Source of the DNA: Pseudomonadota bacterium | Lineage (GTDB): Bacteria; Pseudomonadota; Gammaproteobacteria; UBA6186; Azoamicaceae | Direction: 5' to 3' | Assembly: GCA_021848375.1 (NCBI GenBank) | Contig: JAJZUR010000100.1 | Location: forward strand, 1 to 5,345 | Length of the DNA: 5,345 bases | Part shown: piece after piece, positions 1 through 5,345 of the stretch | Layout: each line of letters opens with the position of its first letter | Position numbering within the stretch: position 1 is the first letter of the stretch | Translations under genes and position numbers: made by a program | The notes under the pieces: generated by a model | Told to the model about the DNA's origin: nothing | Seen by the model: the letters and a program-made list of their open reading frames with translations, nothing else | The model's database searches: none

Positions 1-1377
1 GATCAAGAAAAAGCAACAAAATATAAATTAGATACCTTCCAAACCTTGCGAGGTAATGTTGAAAAAATTAAAGCATTAGCCATTAAAAGAAGCCATAAAG
101 ATCACCGAAATTATTTCTACCAAGCTAAAACGACAGATGCTAAGACTGACTACGCTTTTGCAGGAAGACTGTTAGCTAAAGTTGAAGATGCTAAAAATGC
201 GCCAACGACAAATGATCCTACCAAAGATCGTGAAAATTTCAAGAAAGCTGTTAAAGCTTTTAATAAAGAATTCAAAGGATTTAAAAACCGCAGTAAGGCC
301 AGAGATAATTTCCGTAAAGATGTCGAAAAAGAATTTAAGCTTATCAAAAAATATGGAAATAAATTATCAGATTTACGAAAAGATTTAGCAAAAAATCCTA
401 ATTCATTATCAGCCAAACATAAAGTTGAACAGATGGAACGAAAAATTGCAAAACATGAATCAAAAGCTGTTAAAAATAGAAAAATTTATGAAAACGCTCA
501 AAAATTATCAGATACGCCTGCTGAATCTATGCAATCTGAGTCACCTGCGCCATCTGAACCATCACTTGTGAAACCTCAACCTACACCACCTGCGCCGTCT
601 GCGTCACCTGTCGCGCCATCTGTGCAACCTACATCTACCCCAATTGCAGCAGTTACGACTAAACATGCATCTACAACACAACAAACTAATTCGGCTTCAT
701 TACCAAATACCGCCGCTACTGCGCCCACATCTCCCACCCCGTTACCGCAACACACTTCGATGCGTGCTGTCGTTAGCGCAAAAGCCATTAAATTTGATCA
801 AGTGCTCTCAAAAACCCTAGAGGAGTTAAAAAAAATACGAAGTTCAAATTTGGATATTTATTCCAATTGTACAATCGATTACAAATATCAATCTGCAACG
901 TCTGCAAAACCTGAAACTAGAAGTATTCAGATTAAAGAAGGTGGAGTCGTCAAATGTACACTCGACTTAATTGATAAAGATGGAGATAAAGACAATAAAA
1001 TAATGAGGGCTACATTTCCTAAGGAGCCGGAACCAAAAATCTATCGATTAGCCCTTAGCTTGATGGCCTTAAATAGTCCTGATAAAGATATTCCACGAGA
1101 GTTTACCATTACTCCAGGAGAAAAAGACAAACCTAAGAGTATTTTAGGATTATATGAAGCTGCACGTGCAGATGGATTTCATGCGGCAAAAGTCGAAAAT
1201 GCGAGTGAATATTTCCCAGACACCCCCGCTTCAGGCTCACCTTCACACGCAGATTATGTAGCAATCCAACAATTAGAACAAAAAGAGTTGGAGCAGCATC
1301 GTACTGCCTTTATTAGGGAAGAGTTGAAAGAAGCAAAACCAATTGAAGTACCTAAACGTAGCCAAAGCTTTAGTTAA
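1..1377 (+). CDS. Partial (5' end missing) multidomain protein, candidate Dot/Icm-type secreted effector
   Basis: The frame is open from base 1 to a TAA at 1375-1377, so this is the 3' part of a longer gene; the in-frame TTG at 46 is an internal Leu codon, not a convincing start. Numbering the 458 visible residues from base 1: residues 1-170 are hydrophilic, Lys/Glu-rich and probably helical, with likely coiled coil around 101-170; residues 171-253 are a Pro/Ser/Thr/Ala-rich, probably disordered linker; residues 254-458 are a mixed alpha/beta-looking domain with an Asp-rich stretch (D325, D327, D329, D331). The C-terminus is Glu/Gln-rich, contains EELKE at 440-444, and ends in KRSQSFS. There is no membrane segment in the visible part. 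Known: EExxE close to the C-terminus is the E-block seen in many Legionella Dot/Icm substrates. Inferred: a translocated effector. I recognise no catalytic domain, and a cytoplasmic or surface protein with the same composition is possible. It converges on the nuclease gene. Confidence 0.85.
   Translation, partial: DQEKATKYKLDTFQTLRGNVEKIKALAIKRSHKDHRNYFYQAKTTDAKTDYAFAGRLLAKVEDAKNAPTTNDPTKDRENFKKAVKAFNKEFKGFKNRSKARDNFRKDVEKEFKLIKKYGNKLSDLRKDLAKNPNSLSAKHKVEQMERKIAKHESKAVKNRKIYENAQKLSDTPAESMQSESPAPSEPSLVKPQPTPPAPSASPVAPSVQPTSTPIAAVTTKHASTTQQTNSASLPNTAATAPTSPTPLPQHTSMRAVVSAKAIKFDQVLSKTLEELKKIRSSNLDIYSNCTIDYKYQSATSAKPETRSIQIKEGGVVKCTLDLIDKDGDKDNKIMRATFPKEPEPKIYRLALSLMALNSPDKDIPREFTITPGEKDKPKSILGLYEAARADGFHAAKVENASEYFPDTPASGSPSHADYVAIQQLEQKELEQHRTAFIREELKEAKPIEVPKRSQSFS
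511..759 (+). other. Region encoding Pro/Ser/Thr/Ala-rich disordered linker
   Basis: Visible residues 171-253 of the partial protein are dominated by Pro, Ser, Thr and Ala, with few charged or large hydrophobic residues after the first third. The composition changes abruptly from the Lys-rich helical region before it, and ends where the C-terminal domain begins near residue 254. The codons are also richer in C and G than the AT-rich flanks. Such segments usually act as flexible spacers between folded modules; that role is inferred here. Confidence 0.75.
542..622 (+). repeat. Three imperfect short direct repeats in the linker
   Basis: A 15-base unit CACCTGCGCCATCTG occurs at 542-556, again at 587-601 with one mismatch (CGT for CAT), and at 605-622 with a 3-base in-frame insertion (TCG after CACCTG). 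They encode related Pro-Ala-Pro-Ser-like or Pro-Val-Ala-Pro-Ser-like stretches. The pattern fits growth of the linker by slippage or duplication in units that keep the frame. Confidence 0.7.
1318..1374 (+). other. Candidate type IV secretion signal (E-block) at the C-terminus
   Basis: The last 19 codons start with EELKE (1318-1332), an exact match to the EExxE pattern, whose final Glu is 14 residues from the C-terminus. A short basic pair (KR) and a polar SQSFS tail follow. Upstream residues (QQLEQKELEQ) are also Glu/Gln-rich. Known: Legionella Dot/Icm substrates are enriched in such E-blocks roughly 10-17 residues from the end. Whether this organism has a Dot/Icm system cannot be seen in this window, and an acidic helix can produce this pattern by chance. 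Confidence 0.45.
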
Positions 1378-1396
1378 TATTGATAAACTGATGAAA
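1378..1396. other. Short convergent intergenic gap without a visible terminator
   Basis: Only 19 AT-rich bases separate the TAA of the effector-like gene from the TGA of the nuclease gene on the other strand. I see no GC-rich hairpin followed by a T-run in either direction, so the two transcripts may overlap at their 3' ends or end by Rho. Confidence 0.6.
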
Positions 1397-3955
1397 TCAT
1401 ACCTGTTCAGAGGAATGAATTCGACAAACGGGTTTTAAAGAACAGGTACGACAAGTATTTGTACCTGCCACTGGATCAACAGTTGCAACCCCCTCACTAA
1501 AATCTTTTGCTAAAGACCTTATTGATTGTTCCCAGGTTTTGCATTGTGAATCCCAGTCTATTTCTGCGCCGTAGGAGCGCATTTTTTCGGGTGTTTTAAC
1601 ACCTGGAAGTAAACTCTCCTCTGCTGCCACACCTTGAAATTTTACCGCATCAGGACGCACGATCGCATATGCTATCCCCTGCGCTTTTGCTTCTCGCGTA
1701 ACGCCATATAAGGGTAATTGCGGCTCAGTCGGACGATCCCCAAACCAACTGCCAAGAAAAGTTTCACCGGTTTTATAATCGATAATGACTTCTTGATCTG
1801 CAACACGATCAATTCTGTCAATACGAATTTTAAATTTCAAACCTTCCAATTCGATGATTTTTTCGGCTTCTCGCGCAACAATCTCAAAGTCGGGACGCGT
1901 TTTATCTAATGTGATGAGGCGGAAAATTAAATTAAAAGTTCTTTCTCTCTCTAAAGCTAAATAAGTGGGTGTTAAAATACTGGGGCGTTTTTGTTGCCAT
2001 CGTTGAAAGACTGTGTTAATTGCTGTCGTAAGGCGATTATTAAGATCGGTCTCTGAAAGAGCCAATAATTGGGCTTGATTGTCTAACCCTTCCCAAAAAA
2101 GATGTAACACTTGATGAATGATTTCTCCTCGTTCTGCTGCGTTTAAATCCAGGGAACGCGGCATTGGTAATGATGCTGCGCCTAAGCGTACTTCCACAAA
2201 GGCCCGAAAAGGACAAAGGGCTTGTAATTTTATGGCACGTGTACCACCAGGAATGTGGTCGGTATTGGCTAATTTTATAGATTTTTCTTCTCCTGCGCTC
2301 TGAAAATCAGGCGATCTAGAAATGGATGAATTAGGAATCCAATGAGAAATTTCCAAAGCCGGTAATTCTGGCAACTTCTCCAATAACGCACTTATCGTAC
2401 ACGAATGTCCATCCAATTCTATTGGATAGCTAAAGATAATTTCTTTGCCGCCGGCGCATAGACGTTCAGTAAATTTTTGCGCCATCGCAAGTTCACGCGC
2501 TGGAGTACTACGTGGAAGTCCATGCTGCCGTTGCTGCGCTAAAGGAATAAAAGGATTGGGTGCGGGATCCAATGGCCAGGCTTCCCGATGTAAGCCCGTT
2601 ACAAAGAGATACTGAAACGGTAAGCCAACCGCCTCCAACAATCCTAATACTTGCACTGGGCATTCTTCTGAGGCAGGCAAAAAGGTGGTTTCCCGCGCTA
2701 ATCGCGTTAGGTAATATAAGGCTTCTGAATAGGTGTGCATGGGTAAAACTGAACCCAACTCTTGATAATCGGCTAGCAAACGATACCATTGTTTGTTGAT
2801 TTCTTGTTCTGTTGAATTTAGCGCGCGCTCTCCTGGCCAACCCAATCGTTCTAATGATTGTTTAAATTTTTTGCACCAATGTGCTGCGGAATGTTTACCC
2901 ATTACTGTGGGTGCAGCTTCAACAAACGTTTGAAAAGCACAAAGCCAGGTTGTGCTTAGTGTTTCGAGCGGGTGGGCTTTAATTTTTCGACAAAGAGTAG
3001 CCAAGGTAAATTCAGCTTCGCCCCACTGTCGAATTTCGACATCTAATGCAGAGCGAGCGAGTAATCCTGAATCCCCTTCCCGAAAAAATGGCGAACGTAA
3101 ATACTGACTGAATTTTTCAAGTGGTACGCGAGAGCCTGGGGATAAAAAATTTAACACCAACAAAGCAATGGATATCATCGGATACTGAATTAAGGCAATG
3201 GGAGCTGCCACGTTAAAGGAATTGGGGGATAATGCAGCGTCCAGTATGCGAATGACTTTTGCACGCTGTTTATCTAAATCAGGGATCACAATGCCAATGG
3301 TGTTTTCGGATGTATATGCAGCTTGCGTTAACCACGCCTTTGCCATTTGTGCTGCATGCTCTATTTCTGCTTCGCTCGTAGTGCATGGGAGTCGTTTCGC
3401 TTGACCTTTGGAAGAAAGCAGAGAAGTGTGATGGATTTTTGTGCCATTTTCTTCCAAGTTAGCTAAAAAAAAGCGCATTTGGGGAGTCAGTTCTTCAAAA
3501 CCGACTAAGGTTAACTCTTTTGGAATAGTGATTTTTTTTTCCACAATAGGTTTAATTAAAATATCAGGCAAACTTGCGGAATCTACCCAACCTTCATGAA
3601 GGCACCATTCATTAAAAGAATCTGCCCATTTTGCATAAGTGCTACTGTCCTCGGTATGCTGAATTGCAGTCATCGGTGGCAGGCGCCATTCTTTGCTTAA
3701 AGCCCAAGCCTCTCGCGCTAAATAGGCCGTGTTATTGGTTTTAAAAAGCGATTCACCAATTTCTGAGGCGGCAATGATCTTTTCCCAGATATAAAGTTCT
3801 TGATTTAAGCTTAATTGCCTTGGCCAAACCCCAGGTTCAATCACCGTTAATTCTGTATAGATTTTTTCAAGCCAATGGTTCATCGGTTGCGCATCGGCTT
3901 GATGGTCTATTTTTTGTAAATAATTTGCCATACGCCGATTCGGCGTTAATTTCAT
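1397..3955 (-). CDS. AddB-like PD-(D/E)XK nuclease, 'probable DNA repair protein' family (TIGR03623-like)
   Basis: 852 residues, close to the usual size of this family, which is related to AddB of double-strand-break-repair helicase-nucleases. The N-terminus (LTPNRRMANYL) and the internal blocks IGIVIPDLDKQRAKV (220-234) and LFVTGLHREAWPLDPAPNPF (450-469) match the family as I recall it. No Walker A (GxxGxGK[ST]) is present at the N-terminus, so the ATPase-like region is probably structural. The C-terminal third (about 570-852) is a RecB-type nuclease: H614, D713 in RIDRID, D726 and K728 in IIDYKTG, and Q746/Y750 in QLPLY. C581 in LCPFRAF and C835-X2-C838-X5-C844 near the end fit the AddB/Cas4-type 4Fe-4S staple. 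All expected nuclease residues are present, so it is probably active on DNA in the cytoplasm. The start ATG overlaps the antiporter stop. A helicase partner (AddA/RecB-like) is expected but not adjacent here. Confidence 0.9.
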   Translation of the reverse strand: MKLTPNRRMANYLQKIDHQADAQPMNHWLEKIYTELTVIEPGVWPRQLSLNQELYIWEKIIAASEIGESLFKTNNTAYLAREAWALSKEWRLPPMTAIQHTEDSSTYAKWADSFNEWCLHEGWVDSASLPDILIKPIVEKKITIPKELTLVGFEELTPQMRFFLANLEENGTKIHHTSLLSSKGQAKRLPCTTSEAEIEHAAQMAKAWLTQAAYTSENTIGIVIPDLDKQRAKVIRILDAALSPNSFNVAAPIALIQYPMISIALLVLNFLSPGSRVPLEKFSQYLRSPFFREGDSGLLARSALDVEIRQWGEAEFTLATLCRKIKAHPLETLSTTWLCAFQTFVEAAPTVMGKHSAAHWCKKFKQSLERLGWPGERALNSTEQEINKQWYRLLADYQELGSVLPMHTYSEALYYLTRLARETTFLPASEECPVQVLGLLEAVGLPFQYLFVTGLHREAWPLDPAPNPFIPLAQQRQHGLPRSTPARELAMAQKFTERLCAGGKEIIFSYPIELDGHSCTISALLEKLPELPALEISHWIPNSSISRSPDFQSAGEEKSIKLANTDHIPGGTRAIKLQALCPFRAFVEVRLGAASLPMPRSLDLNAAERGEIIHQVLHLFWEGLDNQAQLLALSETDLNNRLTTAINTVFQRWQQKRPSILTPTYLALERERTFNLIFRLITLDKTRPDFEIVAREAEKIIELEGLKFKIRIDRIDRVADQEVIIDYKTGETFLGSWFGDRPTEPQLPLYGVTREAKAQGIAYAIVRPDAVKFQGVAAEESLLPGVKTPEKMRSYGAEIDWDSQCKTWEQSIRSLAKDFSEGVATVDPVAGTNTCRTCSLKPVCRIHSSEQV
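1400..1467. repeat. Overlapping inverted repeats at the 3' end of the AddB-like gene
   Basis: TACCTGTTC at 1400-1408 is a perfect inverted partner of GAACAGGTA at 1440-1448 (9 bp arms, 31-base loop). CAGGTAC at 1443-1449 is also a perfect inverted partner of GTACCTG at 1461-1467 (7 bp arms, 11-base loop). The middle arm can pair with only one side at a time, so two alternative hairpins are possible. The region encodes the end of the iron-sulfur cysteine motif, and no T-run follows on either strand, so a classic intrinsic terminator is not supported. Confidence 0.6.
3532..3540 (-). repeat. A9 homopolymer tract within the AddB-like coding sequence
   Basis: The coding strand reads GAA AAA AAA ATC (residues E139-K140-K141-I142), a run of nine A. 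Runs of this length are prone to replication, transcriptional or translational slippage. A -1 shift would read 12 further codons and stop at the TGA at 3497-3495, giving a protein of about 153 residues without the nuclease domain; a +1 shift stops even sooner. Confidence 0.8.
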
Positions 3956-5259
3956 AGCTTCTCTTCCATTGGTAGGATACGGATCATGCCCGCTTCTTGT
4001 TCACTTTCTTTTTGTTCTGGTTTACCGGTGATTTTTCGAACCAAAGCGCCCATCGTGAGTCCCTGCACCATAATGGAAAAAAGAACAACTGCATAGGTAA
4101 TCGCAACAATAAAATCTCGCTCAGGCCCAAAGGGCAAGGTTAAAGCAAGCGCAATAGAGATCCCACCTCTTAATCCTCCCCACGTCATGATAATAATAAC
4201 ACTACTACTGAATCGTCTAAACATCGACATAGACGCCACTGGAATCATTACACTAATCCAACGCGCGCCCATCGAAATCATAATGATACCAATAGAAGCT
4301 AATAACGTCTCGTTTGAAAAATTCAAACTTAAAAATTCAAGGCCGATCGCGACAAATAAAATCGCATTAAGGATCCCATCCAATAATTCCCAAAAGGCAT
4401 CTAACTTGAGCAGCGTGTCTTTAGACATGTTACCGTTTTGCAGCGAACCCCCGACGGTCAATCCCGCAACCGCCATACAAATAGGTCCAGAGACTTCCAT
4501 GACGGAATGAGCAAATGCATAGCCTCCTGCGACCATGCCTAAGGTTAAAATGATTGCCACTTCTGAATTATCAATGGTACGCAATAATCGAGCGGCCAGC
4601 ATTCCCATTAAAAAGCCTAATACCCCGCCACCAAGGCCTTGCCGGATAAAAAAAAGGGTTGCCTCTCGTAGCGTCCAATTTGCTTGTCCACCTGTTGCAA
4701 CCATCAACAGAATGGAAAATAAAACAATGCCCATGCCATCATTAAATAGGGCTTCGCCAGCGATTTTCATTTCTAACCCCTTTGGCGCATTCACCGTTTT
4801 CAAGATGCCGAGGGTGGTGATCGGATCCGTTGGAGAAATCAATGCGCCAAAGACTAAGCAATAAGCAAGCGGGACAGCAATGCCAATAATTTGTGTTAAG
4901 GCATATGTCCCAAAACCGATGATAATGGTTGATAAAATAACGCTGACGGTTGCCAACAATCCTACAATCGTCTTGTGTTTCGCAAGTTCCATGGCATTAA
5001 CGTGTAATGATGCTGCAAAAAGTAAAAAGCCTAACATTCCGTGCAAAAAAGTATCATTAAACCCGATGCCGTCTAACAAATGGGTTGCAAATCCTTCCAC
5101 ATCCCAGCCCAAATTTCCACTGACCGCGACAATAAAAGACAAGGCGAGCGTAATCAAAGTGAGACCAATCGCTTTTGGCAGTTTCACAAATTTATGATTG
5201 ATATAACTTGAGATGGCTGTTAAGGACATTAAGATCCCAACAACTTCCTCTACATGCAT
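3952..5259 (-). CDS. CPA1-family NhaP-type Na+/H+ antiporter
   Basis: A 435-residue inner-membrane protein, hydrophobic almost throughout, with about 12 predicted membrane segments and a short charged cytoplasmic tail (about 410-435). It exchanges cytoplasmic Na+ (or another monovalent cation) for external H+, helping pH and salt balance. CPA1 landmarks are visible: LLFAASLHVN (79-88), the unwound-helix motif SPTDP (142-146), GEALFNDGMG (168-177) with the Asn173-Asp174 ion-binding pair typical of electroneutral exchangers, VAIGLEF (303-309), and GGLRGG (361-366) with the conserved Arg364. The length fits short NhaP proteins without a long regulatory C-terminal domain. The ATG is the first usable start: upstream in-frame codons contain no ATG, GTG or TTG before a TAG at 5310-5308, and a GGAG precedes it. 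It is the first gene of a unit with the AddB-like gene, overlapping it by 4 bases (ATGA). Cation specificity (Na+, K+ or Li+) cannot be told from sequence. Confidence 0.93.
   Translation of the reverse strand: MHVEEVVGILMSLTAISSYINHKFVKLPKAIGLTLITLALSFIVAVSGNLGWDVEGFATHLLDGIGFNDTFLHGMLGFLLFAASLHVNAMELAKHKTIVGLLATVSVILSTIIIGFGTYALTQIIGIAVPLAYCLVFGALISPTDPITTLGILKTVNAPKGLEMKIAGEALFNDGMGIVLFSILLMVATGGQANWTLREATLFFIRQGLGGGVLGFLMGMLAARLLRTIDNSEVAIILTLGMVAGGYAFAHSVMEVSGPICMAVAGLTVGGSLQNGNMSKDTLLKLDAFWELLDGILNAILFVAIGLEFLSLNFSNETLLASIGIIMISMGARWISVMIPVASMSMFRRFSSSVIIIMTWGGLRGGISIALALTLPFGPERDFIVAITYAVVLFSIMVQGLTMGALVRKITGKPEQKESEQEAGMIRILPMEEKL
3961..3967 (-). promoter_or_regulatory. Shine-Dalgarno of the AddB-like gene, inside the antiporter 3' end
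   Basis: On the minus strand GGAAGAG lies 5 bases before the ATG at 3955-3953, inside the last codons of the antiporter. Together with the ATGA overlap it supports this start and suggests translation by the same or re-initiating ribosomes. Confidence 0.55.
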
Positions 5260-5269
5260 AGCGATAACG

Positions 5270-5273
5270 CTCC
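5270..5273 (-). promoter_or_regulatory. Shine-Dalgarno of the antiporter gene
   Basis: GGAG on the minus strand lies 10 bases before the ATG at 5259-5257, slightly long but usable spacing. It supports this start; another ATG 4 bases into the gene is out of frame and followed directly by TAG. Confidence 0.5.
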
Positions 5274-5295
5274 AGTTAATAAAAAAGCTTGACCG

Positions 5296-5309
5296 AGAGT
5301 TTCTACTCT
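5296..5309. repeat. Small inverted repeat upstream of the antiporter
   Basis: AGAGT-TTCT-ACTCT is a perfect 5-bp inverted repeat with a 4-base loop, overlapping the candidate -10 box. It could be an operator half-site pair or a leader hairpin, but it is short enough to be chance. Confidence 0.3.
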
Positions 5310-5333
5310 AACAAAAATTAGTCTGAAATAAAA
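5305..5333 (-). promoter_or_regulatory. Weak candidate sigma-70 promoter for the antiporter-nuclease unit
   Basis: On the minus strand TTTTAT (5333-5328) and TAGAGT (5310-5305) are 17 bases apart, placing a start of transcription roughly 40 bases before the antiporter ATG. Both boxes are poor matches to consensus, and the AT-rich context gives many chance matches. The real promoter may lie beyond the right edge. Confidence 0.2.
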
Positions 5334-5345
5334 CGTCTCACGTAC

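Noticed and set aside
46..48. TTG as the start codon of the rightward gene
   Set aside because: The frame stays open from base 1 with the same Lys-rich composition and no good Shine-Dalgarno precedes the TTG; the gene is better read as truncated by the window edge.
542..622. Short repeats as a CRISPR array or mobile-element end
   Set aside because: Units are 15 bases, imperfect, unevenly spaced, in frame within a coding linker, and have no regular spacers or terminal inverted repeats.
576..788. 70-residue minus-strand frame rich in Gly/Val/Ala
   Set aside because: It is the antisense of the Pro/Ser/Thr linker codons; the low-complexity composition explains the open frame.
2508..2840. 110-residue reading frame on the minus strand inside the nuclease gene
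   Set aside because: It overlaps a well-supported gene in another frame on the same strand and has no family features; a shadow frame.
4187..5197. Three rightward frames of about 105-109 residues opposite the antiporter gene
   Set aside because: They are antisense to a gene with clear family motifs, and their composition simply mirrors the codons of hydrophobic membrane segments.

Overview
The window looks like a piece of an intracellular gammaproteobacterium of the Legionellales type (Legionella, Coxiella, Berkiella, Aquicella relatives). This is inferred from three things: AT-rich, lysine-rich coding sequence; an NhaP-type antiporter whose N-terminus resembles Legionella homologues as I recall them; and a large multidomain protein that ends in a Dot/Icm-like glutamate-block secretion signal. 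No rRNA or other direct taxonomic marker is present, so the assignment is tentative.

Layout. Bases 1-1377 (+) hold the 3' part of a gene whose reading frame is open to the left edge, so its start lies outside. The visible 458 residues are a lysine-rich helical region, a Pro/Ser/Thr/Ala-rich linker with small imperfect repeats, and a mixed C-terminal domain that I do not recognise. The last 20 residues contain EELKE, which matches the EExxE E-block of translocated type IV effectors. It is the best candidate for something undescribed. Bases 1397-3955 (-) encode an 852-residue AddB-like protein of the 'probable DNA repair protein' family. It has a RecB-type PD-(D/E)XK nuclease domain stapled by four iron-sulfur cysteines and an ATPase-like region without a Walker A motif. 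Bases 3952-5259 (-) encode a 435-residue CPA1/NhaP sodium/proton antiporter. Bases 5260-5345 are the upstream region of the antiporter, with a Shine-Dalgarno, a weak candidate promoter and a small inverted repeat.

How the genes relate. The antiporter and the nuclease are read leftward as a two-gene unit: the antiporter stop overlaps the nuclease start as ATGA, which suggests translational coupling. No functional link between pH/sodium balance and DNA repair is evident. The unit converges on the effector-like gene with only 19 bp between stop codons and no recognisable intrinsic terminator. The nuclease normally acts with an AddA/RecB-like helicase; none is encoded next to it here. No tRNA, rRNA, CRISPR array, insertion sequence or non-coding stretch over 300 bases is visible.
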